Positions 1 through 8,890 of a stretch of DNA of 64,000 nt are shown here, in pieces. The stretch's first letter is position 1. The number at the start of each line of letters is the position of its first letter. The notes under the pieces were generated by a model, which searched no databases, was not told the DNA's origin, and saw only the letters and a program-made list of their open reading frames with translations. The position numbers were made by a program, and so were the translations under genes. Where the stretch lies: positions 62,001 through 126,000 of the forward strand of contig JAEPMI010000007.1 of NCBI GenBank assembly GCA_017644045.1. Direction: 5' to 3'. This DNA comes from Deltaproteobacteria bacterium (GTDB lineage Bacteria > Myxococcota_A > Polyangia > Polyangiales > Houyiibacteriaceae).

Positions 1-359
1 TCGTCCACCCGCCCGATCTCGGAGGGCATCGACCCCATCCGGAAGTTGCCGGCGGGCACGAAGACCATCCCGTCGGGAACACAACGTCCGAGAGAGCAGA
101 CGCCTCGCTCGCACTCGCCGTCCGAAGCGCACGGATCGCCCAGACCGCACTCGGTGGCCCCGTCACAGGACCACTCGTCGTCGGTGCACACGAGCTCGTC
201 CAGTCCGCACGGGCCACACGGCCCTCCCACCTCTCGTACCGACGTGTCGACGCAATTCGGGACCTCGTCCTCGCAGCTCTGCAGTGCGGGGAGAATCGCC
301 AGCAGACCCAAGGCGGCTCCGACGAGTCGCCGCATCGAGGGATCACGCCGAGACGGCAT
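1..359 (-). CDS. FGE-sulfatase-domain lipoprotein (N-terminal part, runs off window)
   Basis: Only the first ~119 codons are in the window; the gene continues beyond base 1. The N-terminus has arginines, a hydrophobic core and the lipobox-like end LQSC, so a lipoprotein is likely. A Cys-rich linker follows with short C-G-P-C and E-C-x-x-G type repeats. The visible part ends in MVFVPAGNFRMGS, the characteristic opening of formylglycine-generating-enzyme (sulfatase-modifying factor) domains. Secreted myxobacterial proteins often carry this domain without being true FGEs, so the activity is uncertain. ATG at 359 is preferred because AAAGG lies just upstream. It overlaps the end of asnB by 17 bases; ATG at 335 is the alternative. 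Confidence 0.7.
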   Translation of the reverse strand, partial: MPSRRDPSMRRLVGAALGLLAILPALQSCEDEVPNCVDTSVREVGGPCGPCGLDELVCTDDEWSCDGATECGLGDPCASDGECERGVCSLGRCVPDGMVFVPAGNFRMGSMPSEIGRVD

Positions 360-2286
360 GGAGACCTTTCGTGCTGTCGACCATGGCGCTCGATGGCGCC
401 CCTGATTCCAACCAAGACTCGAACATCAGCGTCGACCAGAGTTGCGGGGATCGGTCCCTGGCGCCAGTCAGGTGCTCCTCCCAGGCCCGACGCACCATCC
501 CTACGTCGAGGTACCCCTCTCTTCGCAGGCGGGACTCGGAGAGCAGGTCTTCGGCCCATTCTCGTAGCGGCCCCCTCAACCATACGCCAATGGGAACACC
601 GAACCCCATCTTCGGTCTCTCCACGAGCGCCCGCGGGACGTGCTCATGGAGCAACTGTTTCAATGGCCACTTCGGGACACCGTCACGGCACTTGATCGCG
701 AGGGGGCACCGCCACGCCAGCTCGGCGATACGGTGATCGAGCAGTGGCGCCCGCGCCTCGAGGCTGACGGCCATGCTGGCTCGGTCCACCTTCACGAGGA
801 TCACGTCGGGGAGATAGGTCACCAGGTCGACAAAGCTCCCGAGCTCCGTCATCTGGTCGAGATCGGGGAACGGGCCGGGCGTCCCGGCGAACGGTGGCAG
901 CGACTCGTTCACTCCGAGAACCGGGCTCGTCGGCTCGCGCCAGTTGGCCATCAACGTCCGATAGAAGTCCGTGGGAGAATCGGAGGTCCGGGCGAGGTCA
1001 CGCGCGAGGATCGCGCGATCACGCAACCTCACTCGCTCGAGAGCATCGAGAGCGACCCCAGGAAGTGGGAGTCCGGCCACCGCCCGGCGCAGCGGCTGTG
1101 GAATGGCGCGACTGCGCGCCCACCATCGCTCCACCGAGGCGTAGCGGTGGTAGCCTGCGAAGAGCTCGTCGCCGCCGTCACCGGAGAGGCAGACGGTCAC
1201 GTGCTGGCGAGCCATTCGTGAGACGAGGAACGTCGGGATCTGGGACACATCGCAGAACGGCTCGTCGAACATCTGCGGCAACAGCGGGATGACGTCCCGG
1301 GCGTCGTCCGGCGTCAGGTAGAGCTCGTGGTGGTCGGTTCCGAGGTGTTCGGCCACCGCCTTGGCGTGCACGGCTTCGTCGTAGCCCTCGACGTCGAAAC
1401 CGATGCTGAACGTCCGGACCGGTCGAACGCTGGCCTTCTGCATCAGGGCGACCACGAGAGAAGAGTCGACGCCGCCCGAGAGGAACGCGCCGAGGGGAAC
1501 ATCCGACTCCATTCTCAGCTCGACTGCGTCGCTCAGGACCTCGACGAGACGGGCTTGGAATTCGGTCGCCGACTCGATGCGGCTCCGCAGCCCTTCTGCC
1601 GCGACCTCCGCAGCGTTCCAGAACCGGTGGAGCTCACTCTCGCCCCGCGGCTGTCGGAAGCGACGGACCGCGCCCGGCTCCAGCCGAGAGACATCCTCGA
1701 AGATGCTCCGGGTGCCGGGGACGGCCTTGAAGCGCATGTAGGAGGCCAGCGCCTGACGGTCGATGGTGTCGGGCAGCGTGTCCAAGCGCCGCAGCGCGCG
1801 GAGCTCGGACGCAAAAGCGAGCCGGCCCGAGTGCTGCGCGTAGTAGAGGGGTTTCTTTCCCAGTCGGTCGCGCCCCAGCCAGAGCTCTTCGCCGACCGAA
1901 TCCCACAACCCGAAGGCGAACATCCCGACGGCACGTTCGCAGGCTTCGACGACCCCCCACTCGATGACCGCCGCGAGGAGCACCTCGGTGTCGGAGCCGC
2001 CATCGAAAACGTGCCCGCGAGCCGAGAGCTCCGCGCGCAGCCGTCGGAAGTTGTAGAGCTCACCGTTGTAGGTGATGGTCCAGCGGCCATCGCGGGAAGT
2101 CATGGGCTGGGCGCCCCGGCTCGATAGGTCGAGGATCGCTAGCCGACGGTGACCCAGGGTCAGCCCCTGGGCCTCCGACGACCAGAGGCCCCCGGCGTCG
2201 GGACCTCGGTGGAGCAGCTCGCCAAGCATGCGACCGACGGGTTCTCGGCCGTCGCGCTCTCCCCAGAGTCCAGCGATTCCACACAT
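343..2286 (-). CDS. asnB: Asparagine synthase (glutamine-hydrolysing)
   Basis: 647 residues, usual for bacterial AsnB. The protein starts MCGIAG, leaving Cys2 as the nucleophile of the class II glutamine amidotransferase domain (about residues 2-210). The synthetase domain has the ATP-pyrophosphatase loop SGGVDSS at 270-276. It would make asparagine from aspartate, glutamine and ATP. AsnB-type genes are frequent at the edges of polysaccharide clusters, where some amidate uronic acids or other cluster products. Its position, divergent from two glycosyltransferase genes, fits that role, but plain asparagine synthesis cannot be excluded. Start ATG at 2286, with GGAG upstream. Confidence 0.9.
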   Translation of the reverse strand: MCGIAGLWGERDGREPVGRMLGELLHRGPDAGGLWSSEAQGLTLGHRRLAILDLSSRGAQPMTSRDGRWTITYNGELYNFRRLRAELSARGHVFDGGSDTEVLLAAVIEWGVVEACERAVGMFAFGLWDSVGEELWLGRDRLGKKPLYYAQHSGRLAFASELRALRRLDTLPDTIDRQALASYMRFKAVPGTRSIFEDVSRLEPGAVRRFRQPRGESELHRFWNAAEVAAEGLRSRIESATEFQARLVEVLSDAVELRMESDVPLGAFLSGGVDSSLVVALMQKASVRPVRTFSIGFDVEGYDEAVHAKAVAEHLGTDHHELYLTPDDARDVIPLLPQMFDEPFCDVSQIPTFLVSRMARQHVTVCLSGDGGDELFAGYHRYASVERWWARSRAIPQPLRRAVAGLPLPGVALDALERVRLRDRAILARDLARTSDSPTDFYRTLMANWREPTSPVLGVNESLPPFAGTPGPFPDLDQMTELGSFVDLVTYLPDVILVKVDRASMAVSLEARAPLLDHRIAELAWRCPLAIKCRDGVPKWPLKQLLHEHVPRALVERPKMGFGVPIGVWLRGPLREWAEDLLSESRLRREGYLDVGMVRRAWEEHLTGARDRSPQLWSTLMFESWLESGAPSSAMVDSTKGLHAVSA

Positions 2287-2446
2287 CTAAGAGCTCACTC
2301 CGGTAGTCGACATAGCTGGCCCGGCACCTATACGCCAGAACGGTGCCCCCGGAACCCCTTGGTATCGCCGGTCCCACCTCGCGTTCAGTGCCGAGACGGC
2401 GCTGGCCCACCACCTCCGAGCAGCTATGGTCCCGGGAGAGGCTGTC

Positions 2447-3574
2447 GTGAGCCAGACACACCCCGCCGCCAAGCGCCCAGACGTCGCCGTATTCGTTCCT
2501 TCGCTTCGGGGGGGTGGGGCCGAGTGGGTCATGGTTCAACTCGCGAATGCCCTTCAGAAGCGGGGCGCGCGGGTCGACCTCGTCCCTGGATCGGCGACGG
2601 GGGCGTACCTCGACCGAGTCGACGAGGGGGTTCGACTCGTCGATCTCGGCCAGGCACGTGTGAGCCGCGCGGTGCTCCCATTGGCCCGGTACCTTCGGCG
2701 CGCGCGGCCCAAGGCACTCCTGGCGACGATGAACCACGCGAACGTCGCGGCCGTGCTGGCAACCACTCTCGCGCGCACCCGAAACCAGCTCGTCCTGCGC
2801 GAAGCGAACTGTGTCGGTGGTCAGCTGGACGACGCTCGGAGCTGGCGGACGCACGCCGCCATTCGCTCGATACGCTTCGCGTACCGGCGCGCGAACCGGG
2901 TGGTCGGGGTGAGCCGGGACGTCGCGGCGGACCTCGTCGAGGTGTTGGGGGTATCCGAGTCTTCGGTCGAGGTGATCTACAACCCGGTCGATTTCCCCCT
3001 CCTCGAGGAGCAGGCGGCCCACCCCCTCGCTCCGGTCGTCGGCATGACCGGGTCCGAACGGCTCATCGTGTCGGTTGGCCGCTTGGCGGAACACAAGGAC
3101 CACCTGACCCTACTCCGGGCGATGCCCACGGTGCTCGCAGCACACCCGGACGTGCACCTTCTCATCATGGGCGAAGGCGAGATGCGCCCGGCGTTGGAAG
3201 CCGAGATCTCCCGCCTCGGCCTCGAGAGCCACGTCTCCCTCCCCGGCTTCCTCGACAACCCCTTCCCTTTCGTCGCGCGTGCCGAGGTGATGGCCCACCC
3301 GAGCCGGCGCGAGGGGCTCCCGAACTCGCTGATTCAGTCCATCGCGCTCGGGACACCCGTCGTGGCCGTCGACGGCCCGGGGGTCGCCGAGGCGCTGGAG
3401 GGCAGCGGCCTCGGGACGCTCGTCGGCGTGGGGGACGCCGAAGGACTGGGGCGCGCCATCTCCGGCGTCCTGTCCGCTCCCGCGAGCGCCGACCGCGTGG
3501 TCCCGACCGCCTGGCGCGACCGCTTCACGCTGGACGGGATAGTCGACCGCTACGCCGAGGCGCTGGGGCTGTGA
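2447..3574 (+). CDS. Glycosyltransferase family 4 (GT-B fold)
   Basis: About 375 residues. The N-terminal Rossmann half has the PSLRGGGAEWV glycine-rich acceptor loop. The C-terminal half has GRLAEHKDH and the donor-binding stretch REGLPNSLIQS. The second Glu of the usual E-x7-E motif is Gln here, a variant seen in some GT4 enzymes. Predicted to add a sugar to the lipid-linked repeat unit on the cytoplasmic side. GTG at 2447 is chosen because GGGAGAGG sits just upstream; ATG at 2426 is in frame but poorly placed. Its stop overlaps the next gene by 4 bases, so the two are probably translated together. Confidence 0.88.
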   Translation: MSQTHPAAKRPDVAVFVPSLRGGGAEWVMVQLANALQKRGARVDLVPGSATGAYLDRVDEGVRLVDLGQARVSRAVLPLARYLRRARPKALLATMNHANVAAVLATTLARTRNQLVLREANCVGGQLDDARSWRTHAAIRSIRFAYRRANRVVGVSRDVAADLVEVLGVSESSVEVIYNPVDFPLLEEQAAHPLAPVVGMTGSERLIVSVGRLAEHKDHLTLLRAMPTVLAAHPDVHLLIMGEGEMRPALEAEISRLGLESHVSLPGFLDNPFPFVARAEVMAHPSRREGLPNSLIQSIALGTPVVAVDGPGVAEALEGSGLGTLVGVGDAEGLGRAISGVLSAPASADRVVPTAWRDRFTLDGIVDRYAEALGL

Positions 3575-4722
3575 CCCCCGGTTCGCTCGCGTTGCTCACG
3601 ACCGGACTCGGCCGCGGGGGGGCCGAAACCCAGCTGGTGCGAGTCGCGCTCGGAATGCGTGATCGGGGGTGGCGCGTGTCCGTGACGTCCCTGCTACGGC
3701 CGGGGCCGATGGCCGAACCGCTCGAGCGGGGCGGGGTTCCCGTGGCGAGCTCGCTCCTGCCCTCGGTTCGTCCCCTAGCGATCGCTCGGGCTGCCCTCGG
3801 GCTGCGTCGGGTGCGACCCGATGTGCTCTGCGCGTTCATGTACCACGCCACCCTGGCCGCGACCGCGGCGGCGCCCTTCGTCGGGAGACCGGCTGTCGTC
3901 TCCTCGATGCGCTCCCCGGCGTTCGGTCGTCGAGGCCGCGACGACGTCGTCGCCTCCCTGGCGAGGAGCCAGCGCATCGATGCGGTCGTGTCCAACAGTC
4001 AGCTGGCCGCCCGGGGACTCGACAGAAAGCTCCCGGAGTCCATGCTCCACGTCATCGGAAACGGCCTCGATTTCGATGAGTGGTCTCCGGATGGATCGGC
4101 GGCCCACCGAGTCCGCGCCTCCTTGGGCGCGGAGCCCGGTGAGCGGCTCTTTCTCGCTGTGGGGAACTGGCGCTGGGAAAAAGACTATCCCACGCTGCTC
4201 GAGGCGTTTCGACGGCTTCGGGGAGCGGAGGAGCGGCCGAGCCGACTGCTCATCGCCGGCCGCGGTGAGCCCGACGAGCGTTCCGCCAGGCTGCTGGCTC
4301 AGCTCGGCGCGAGCGTAGTCGTGCTCGGAGCGCGGGACGACGTTCGAGACCTGATGCGCGCCGCGGACGTGTTCGTGCTGAGCTCCTGCTCCGAGGGACT
4401 GCCCAACGTGGTCCTCGAGGCGGCCGCGACCGGCACGCCCGTGGTCGCGACCGATGTGGGGGGCGTTCGCGAGATCGTCGACGCGAGCGGTTCCCACGTG
4501 GTGCCCCCCGAGGACCCGGAGCGGCTCGCCGCCGCCATGGCGAAGACGCTGTCCGCGGCGGACGACCAGCTCCAGAGGATGGGCACGGCCGCTCGTGAGC
4601 GCGCCCGCGCGCGCTTCGAGCTCGAGCAGGTGCTCGATACCTGGGACGCGCTGTTCCGGGAGCTCGCCTCGAGAGCCCACGGCGACGCGCTGCCGGCGGC
4701 TACCGCTTGGTCGCGACGATGA
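3571..4722 (+). CDS. Glycosyltransferase family 4
   Basis: 383 residues starting at GTG 3571, which overlaps the previous stop as GTGA. The GLGRGGAETQL loop at the N-terminus and the C-terminal SEGLPNVVLEAAATG donor motif with an intact E-x7-E pair define a retaining GT4 enzyme. The 5' part of this reading frame stays open upstream through the previous gene, but that extension has no family similarity and is a GC-rich artefact. The 3' end overlaps the convergent methyltransferase gene by 23 bases. Probable second transferase of the same repeat unit. Confidence 0.88.
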   Translation: MTPGSLALLTTGLGRGGAETQLVRVALGMRDRGWRVSVTSLLRPGPMAEPLERGGVPVASSLLPSVRPLAIARAALGLRRVRPDVLCAFMYHATLAATAAAPFVGRPAVVSSMRSPAFGRRGRDDVVASLARSQRIDAVVSNSQLAARGLDRKLPESMLHVIGNGLDFDEWSPDGSAAHRVRASLGAEPGERLFLAVGNWRWEKDYPTLLEAFRRLRGAEERPSRLLIAGRGEPDERSARLLAQLGASVVVLGARDDVRDLMRAADVFVLSSCSEGLPNVVLEAAATGTPVVATDVGGVREIVDASGSHVVPPEDPERLAAAMAKTLSAADDQLQRMGTAARERARARFELEQVLDTWDALFRELASRAHGDALPAATAWSRR

Positions 4723-5686
4723 ACAATCCGGCCGTCGCGAGCTCAGCATCACTGACGGCGGCGAACTTGGCAGCGAAGCGATGTCGGTGCGCCTGGACGA
4801 AGCTCAAGGCGCGCTCCCTTTGCGCCACCGCGATGTCGTCGAACGGGACGTGGGGCGTCACGGGGCCCACCCCGGCCAGGTGAGTGACGAGCATCGTCAC
4901 ATCGAGGTTCGGCAACGACTGGAGCGTGTCTCGGTAGACGTTCGCCAGCACTCGGTTCGGGAACCCGGACCGATGCGTCATCGCGAAGTAGACCGGCTCC
5001 GGCACCTCGAGGAACTTCAGGTCGTGGAAGTGCCCCGAGAACATGTTGTGGTCCCGGAGGTCGACCTTGTGGAGCAGCATCCCACCCGGTCGAAGCGCCG
5101 CGGCCATCCGTCGTAGGCCAGTGGCCGGATCGTTGACGTGCTCGAGCACGGCCCGCGACACGATCCAGTCATAGGTGTTCGGGGTCGAAAAGAACTCCTC
5201 CACGGCGGCCTTTGGTCCCCGGTGCCAGCGGAGGTCACGTACGCGGGGCTCTCCATCGACGATGGAGACGCGGCTCCCGTCGACCCGCGCGCGGTCCTCC
5301 AGGAGCCGATAGAGGGCCGCGTTCTTCTCCAGATCGCGAGCGCAGTCGAAGCGGTCCACCAAGTCGACCGCTTCGGCGCCGTCGAGGAGGAAGCGGAGGC
5401 CCACCCCGCAGTTGTCACCCGGACCCACCTCGGCGACGCGCCCGTGAAAGCGTCGCACACCCCCGTACGTCTTGTAGTCCTCGAAGACCTCGTCGACGTA
5501 GGCGGCCGCGTCAGCGACCGTCCGCTCCGTGTTCTGGACCCCCGTCCGGTCGGTGCTCCAGTCTCCCACGGCCTCGCGGAGTTGGATCTGGAGGTTCCGT
5601 GCCATGTACTTGCCGCAGGTCAGCGGATAGGAGCGCTGGACCCGCGTGCGGAGGATGCTCTTGAGGCTGGCTGGGAGCGTTGCCAT
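4700..5686 (-). CDS. SAM-dependent methyltransferase
   Basis: 328 residues from ATG 5686. Motif I is VAEVGPGDNCG, an unusual form of the class I SAM-binding loop. Later come the VLEHVNDP and LRPGGMLLHKVDLRDH segments typical of methyltransferase type 11/12 domains. The N-terminal ~50 residues are basic. Methyltransferases of this type in polysaccharide islands methylate sugar hydroxyls or cap chains; the substrate is not visible. An in-frame ATG at 5734 would extend it by 16 residues, but the extension reads like intergenic DNA. Divergent from the next methyltransferase gene. Confidence 0.8.
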   Translation of the reverse strand: MATLPASLKSILRTRVQRSYPLTCGKYMARNLQIQLREAVGDWSTDRTGVQNTERTVADAAAYVDEVFEDYKTYGGVRRFHGRVAEVGPGDNCGVGLRFLLDGAEAVDLVDRFDCARDLEKNAALYRLLEDRARVDGSRVSIVDGEPRVRDLRWHRGPKAAVEEFFSTPNTYDWIVSRAVLEHVNDPATGLRRMAAALRPGGMLLHKVDLRDHNMFSGHFHDLKFLEVPEPVYFAMTHRSGFPNRVLANVYRDTLQSLPNLDVTMLVTHLAGVGPVTPHVPFDDIAVAQRERALSFVQAHRHRFAAKFAAVSDAELATAGLFIVATKR

Positions 5687-5841
5687 GGCCTGGCTTCGTA
5701 GCACGGTCCCGGCGCGAGGTTCACCGGTCGGCACCCCACGCTCGGGGAACTCCGCGTCGGCGGCTCGCGCGGGGACGCACCTTGACTTCCGAAGTCGCTG
5801 CGTGTCACGGACCTGCGGTGAGCGCAGCGAACGATGGCGGG

Positions 5842-6522
5842 ATGAACTGGGAAGAGTTCTTCGAGCGGCAGGTGGGGGGCGACCTCATGGGCTTCATCCG
5901 GAAGCGGTGGGCCTACAACCTCCCCATCTTCCAGACCATCCAGCGGCGGTGTCCGCAAGGTGGACGGGTACTCGAGTTCGGCAGCGGCACCGGGACGTAT
6001 TCCGCCATGCTCTCCCACTTCGGCTATCGGGTCACCGGCGTCGACCTCGACCCGAAGATGGTCTCGATGGCGCAGCGACTGGCGGACCGTCTGGGTGCCA
6101 CGGGCACTCGCTTCGTCCAGGGGAGCGTCCTCGACCTGGGCGATTTCGAGGGACAGTTCGACCTCGCCTACTCATCGGGAGTCGTGGAGCACTTCCACCA
6201 CCCGGACGCGGTCGAAGTCGTCCGCCAGGCCGGTCTCTGCGCACCGAACGTGTTCGTCGTGGTTCCGAGCTACTGGGTCTGGCGCAAGGAGCAGGCGGAT
6301 ACGGAGGGCATCTTCGAGCCCTACACGATGCGGCGCCTTCGACGCGTCGTGCGGGATGCGGGCCTCGAGACCGTCGAAGAGATCGCGTTCAGCGCTGGGA
6401 ACAAGGTTGGACGCGCGGTCGAGCTCTTAATGCCCCCGATGCTGGCCAAACCACTCTTCAAGCATCTCGCGGCCACGATCGGCATCTGGGCGCGTTCCCC
6501 CTACTTCGAACCCGCGTCCTGA
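5842..6522 (+). CDS. SAM-dependent methyltransferase, class I
   Basis: 226 residues. Motif I is RVLEFGSGTGTYSAML followed by the acidic GVDLDPKMV strand, so this is a canonical Rossmann methyltransferase. SSGVVEHFHH is the motif IV/post-motif region. The C-terminal part is basic and rich in hydrophobics. Start could be ATG 5842 (GGCGGG upstream) or GTG 5818. The gene is alone on its strand and its 3' end overlaps the convergent SGNH gene by 22 bases. Substrate unknown; sugar or lipid modification is likely from context. Confidence 0.8.
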   Translation: MNWEEFFERQVGGDLMGFIRKRWAYNLPIFQTIQRRCPQGGRVLEFGSGTGTYSAMLSHFGYRVTGVDLDPKMVSMAQRLADRLGATGTRFVQGSVLDLGDFEGQFDLAYSSGVVEHFHHPDAVEVVRQAGLCAPNVFVVVPSYWVWRKEQADTEGIFEPYTMRRLRRVVRDAGLETVEEIAFSAGNKVGRAVELLMPPMLAKPLFKHLAATIGIWARSPYFEPAS

Positions 6523-7421
6523 CCGAGTCGCTCGAGCTCCGCAGCGACCAGCGTCGACAGAACGGCGGACCCATTCTCGTTGAGATGGTAGGCGTCGGAG
6601 AAGTCGTCGCGCGACCAGTCGCCGAGCTCCTGGCCATCGATCCAGGGGACCTCCAATCGGCGTGAGAGCGACGCGAACTCGCCGTGGGCCCACCGCTGTC
6701 GCGCCGTCGACGGGAAGAGCACCGGCGAGGTCACGAAGACGATCTCCACTCCATGCTCCCGCCCGCGATGGACGAAGTCCTCGATGGCCGCGACGCACTG
6801 CGGGCACTCACCCGTCGGCAGGTCTCCCGGGGGTGCAACGGTCGGAACTCGACGGACCGGGAGCGGCGCGAAACCGTCGTCGTCGCTGGGCGCCGCCTTC
6901 CCGAAGTTCGCGGCGATGGGGAAGACCATCGAGTTGAATCGGTAGGAGCGGCTGGCGATGACCTTCAGCTCGTACCCGCGGTCGAACCTCCCGAGCACCT
7001 CGTCGATCGACGGATAGCGCAAGCCGAGGGGCGAGAGGACGTGCGCTCGTCCCGCCCGGAGGTCGAACAGGTCGGCGGCGTCGAGGTTGAGGACGTGCAG
7101 CTGGCTCGAGCCTTCGCCATCCAACATCGCCGCTTGCAGCGCAGCCGCGTAGACCACGCCCTGACCGTTGACTCCCGCGTTGAACGTGTCGAGGCCGGTG
7201 CGCTCGCCGACGATGCTGGGGTCGAGGTGATGCCTCATCCGGGAGCTTCCGAACAACACGACCTCGGCCTCTCTCCCGCGCCGGATCGAATACCGTCCGC
7301 GACCGGCGGCCTCCCCGGTCTCGGTCGTTTCGAGCGCCCACAGCAAGCCGGCGGCGAGCCCCCGGTCGAGAACCAGGAACCCGGCCAGGAAGAGCAGCGA
7401 ATAGGTGGCTCGGCGTTTCAT
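6501..7421 (-). CDS. SGNH-hydrolase-like protein paired with MBOAT acyltransferase
   Basis: 306 residues with one N-terminal transmembrane anchor (about residues 5-30). The SGNH block I equivalent is VVLFGSSRMRH, a central NAGVNGQG segment supplies the Gly/Asn blocks, and DAYHLNENGS near the C-terminus gives the Asp-x-x-His pair. This is the layout of AlgJ/AlgX/DltD-type partners that transfer acetyl groups handed across the membrane by an MBOAT protein. It begins three bases after the MBOAT stop codon and is the last gene of the nine-gene minus-strand operon. Likely O-acetylates the exopolysaccharide in the periplasm. Confidence 0.75.
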   Translation of the reverse strand: MKRRATYSLLFLAGFLVLDRGLAAGLLWALETTETGEAAGRGRYSIRRGREAEVVLFGSSRMRHHLDPSIVGERTGLDTFNAGVNGQGVVYAAALQAAMLDGEGSSQLHVLNLDAADLFDLRAGRAHVLSPLGLRYPSIDEVLGRFDRGYELKVIASRSYRFNSMVFPIAANFGKAAPSDDDGFAPLPVRRVPTVAPPGDLPTGECPQCVAAIEDFVHRGREHGVEIVFVTSPVLFPSTARQRWAHGEFASLSRRLEVPWIDGQELGDWSRDDFSDAYHLNENGSAVLSTLVAAELERLGQDAGSK

Positions 7422-7424
7422 CGC

Positions 7425-8855
7425 TCAGAATTGGAAGTAGATGAACTGACTGCCCGATTCGACGCCGGCGAACACGACGGCGAGCAGCAAGACATAGGCG
7501 AACACCCACCGCGCGCGCATCGGCGGCTGAACCTCGATCGCGCCGGTCGACCCGCGGCGCCTCGCGAGCTGCCAATCGACGACGAGCAGCAGCGCGACCC
7601 CGCCGAGACCGTTCGTGAAGGTCAGCGGGTCCATGAAGGGCGCACCCCAACCTCCGCCTGCGATTCCGGAGAGCACGCCAACCGCGGCGTCCCAGGTATC
7701 CGCTCGGAAGAACACCCAAGCAAAGCATACGACGTGGAAGACCAAGAGCATGCGAACCCAGGACACCACCCCACGGGGCACGCGCGTCTCGGTGAGCTGC
7801 CGCCCCGAACGCTTCTCTGCGAACCGCTCCACCGCGAGAATGCCTCCGTGGATGGCCCCCCACACGACGAAGTTCCAGCTCGCGCCATGCCACAGTCCGC
7901 CCAGCAGCATCGTGATGAGGAGGTTGCGGTACGTCGCGAGCGACGAGCCCCGGCTACCGCCCAAAGGAATGTAGAGATAGTCGCGAAGCCAAGTGGACAG
8001 AGAAATGTGCCATCGGCGCCAAAAATCACGAATCGTCTGCGCGAAGTACGGCTCCTCGAAATTGCGCATGAGATCGATTCCCAGAATGCGCGAGACACCA
8101 ATGGCAATATCGCTATAACCAGAGAAGTCGCCGTAGATCTGAAACGCGAAAGCGTAGGTCGCCAGCGTGAGCGTCGTCGCGTTGTGCTCCCCAGGATTGC
8201 CGTAGACCGCGTCCACGTACATCGCCAGCCGGTCGGCCACCACGACCTTCTTGAAGAGCCCCCAGAGCGCGAGCTGCAGTCCGTCGACAAGCCGGTCCCA
8301 CTCCATCTTCCGCTCCGCGCGGAGCTGGGGAAGGAGTGTCCGGGCTCGTTCGATCGGACCGGCGACCAACTGCGGAAAGTAGGCGACGTAGAGCGCGAAG
8401 CGCCCGAGGTTGGACTCCGGCGCGAGCTGACCGCGATAGATGTCGATCGTGTAGCTGAGCGTCTGGAACGTGTAGAAGGAGATGCCGACAGGGAGCAGCA
8501 GGCCGAGGTGAGGCACTTCGTAGGTGCCGCCAGCTGCGCGCACCAGAGCCCCCACACTCTCGTGAAAGAAGGTCCAATATTTGAACGTGAAGAGAGCGCC
8601 GAGATTGGCGATCAGGCTCACGAGCAGCCAGCGCTTCTTGACCGAGCGCTCCGGACTTTGGTGAATACGCTTGCCGACCACGAAATCGATGAGCGTGGAC
8701 CCCGCAATCAATACGATATAGGCCGCGTTCCACCACATGTAGAACACGTAGCTGGCGACCAGAAGAAAGACCCAGGCGAAGCGCCGGGGCAGAACGAAGT
8801 ACAGCGACGCCGCGGCCGCGAAGAAGAGCCAGAACTCGAGAGAGTTGAAAACCAT
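7425..8855 (-). CDS. MBOAT family membrane O-acyltransferase
   Basis: 476 residues from ATG 8855, with about ten hydrophobic segments. The family signature LWHGASWNFVVWG contains the conserved membrane His, preceded by the DFWRRWHISLSTWLRDY block. PVGISFYTFQTLSYTID is another AlgI/PatA-family signature. AlgI-type MBOATs move acyl groups, usually acetyl from acetyl-CoA, across the inner membrane for polysaccharide decoration. The SGNH partner follows directly. The reading frame continues upstream to 9230 without a convincing start. A 35-base gap separates it from the lipoyl-acyltransferase gene. Confidence 0.92.
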   Translation of the reverse strand: MVFNSLEFWLFFAAAASLYFVLPRRFAWVFLLVASYVFYMWWNAAYIVLIAGSTLIDFVVGKRIHQSPERSVKKRWLLVSLIANLGALFTFKYWTFFHESVGALVRAAGGTYEVPHLGLLLPVGISFYTFQTLSYTIDIYRGQLAPESNLGRFALYVAYFPQLVAGPIERARTLLPQLRAERKMEWDRLVDGLQLALWGLFKKVVVADRLAMYVDAVYGNPGEHNATTLTLATYAFAFQIYGDFSGYSDIAIGVSRILGIDLMRNFEEPYFAQTIRDFWRRWHISLSTWLRDYLYIPLGGSRGSSLATYRNLLITMLLGGLWHGASWNFVVWGAIHGGILAVERFAEKRSGRQLTETRVPRGVVSWVRMLLVFHVVCFAWVFFRADTWDAAVGVLSGIAGGGWGAPFMDPLTFTNGLGGVALLLVVDWQLARRRGSTGAIEVQPPMRARWVFAYVLLLAVVFAGVESGSQFIYFQF

Positions 8856-8890
8856 TCTGAGCGTGGGCCTTTGGCCGACCCGGCCCTGCG

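Noticed and set aside
2149-3570. Upstream extension of the second glycosyltransferase frame
   Set aside because: The frame is open but runs through the first glycosyltransferase; homology starts at GTG 3571.
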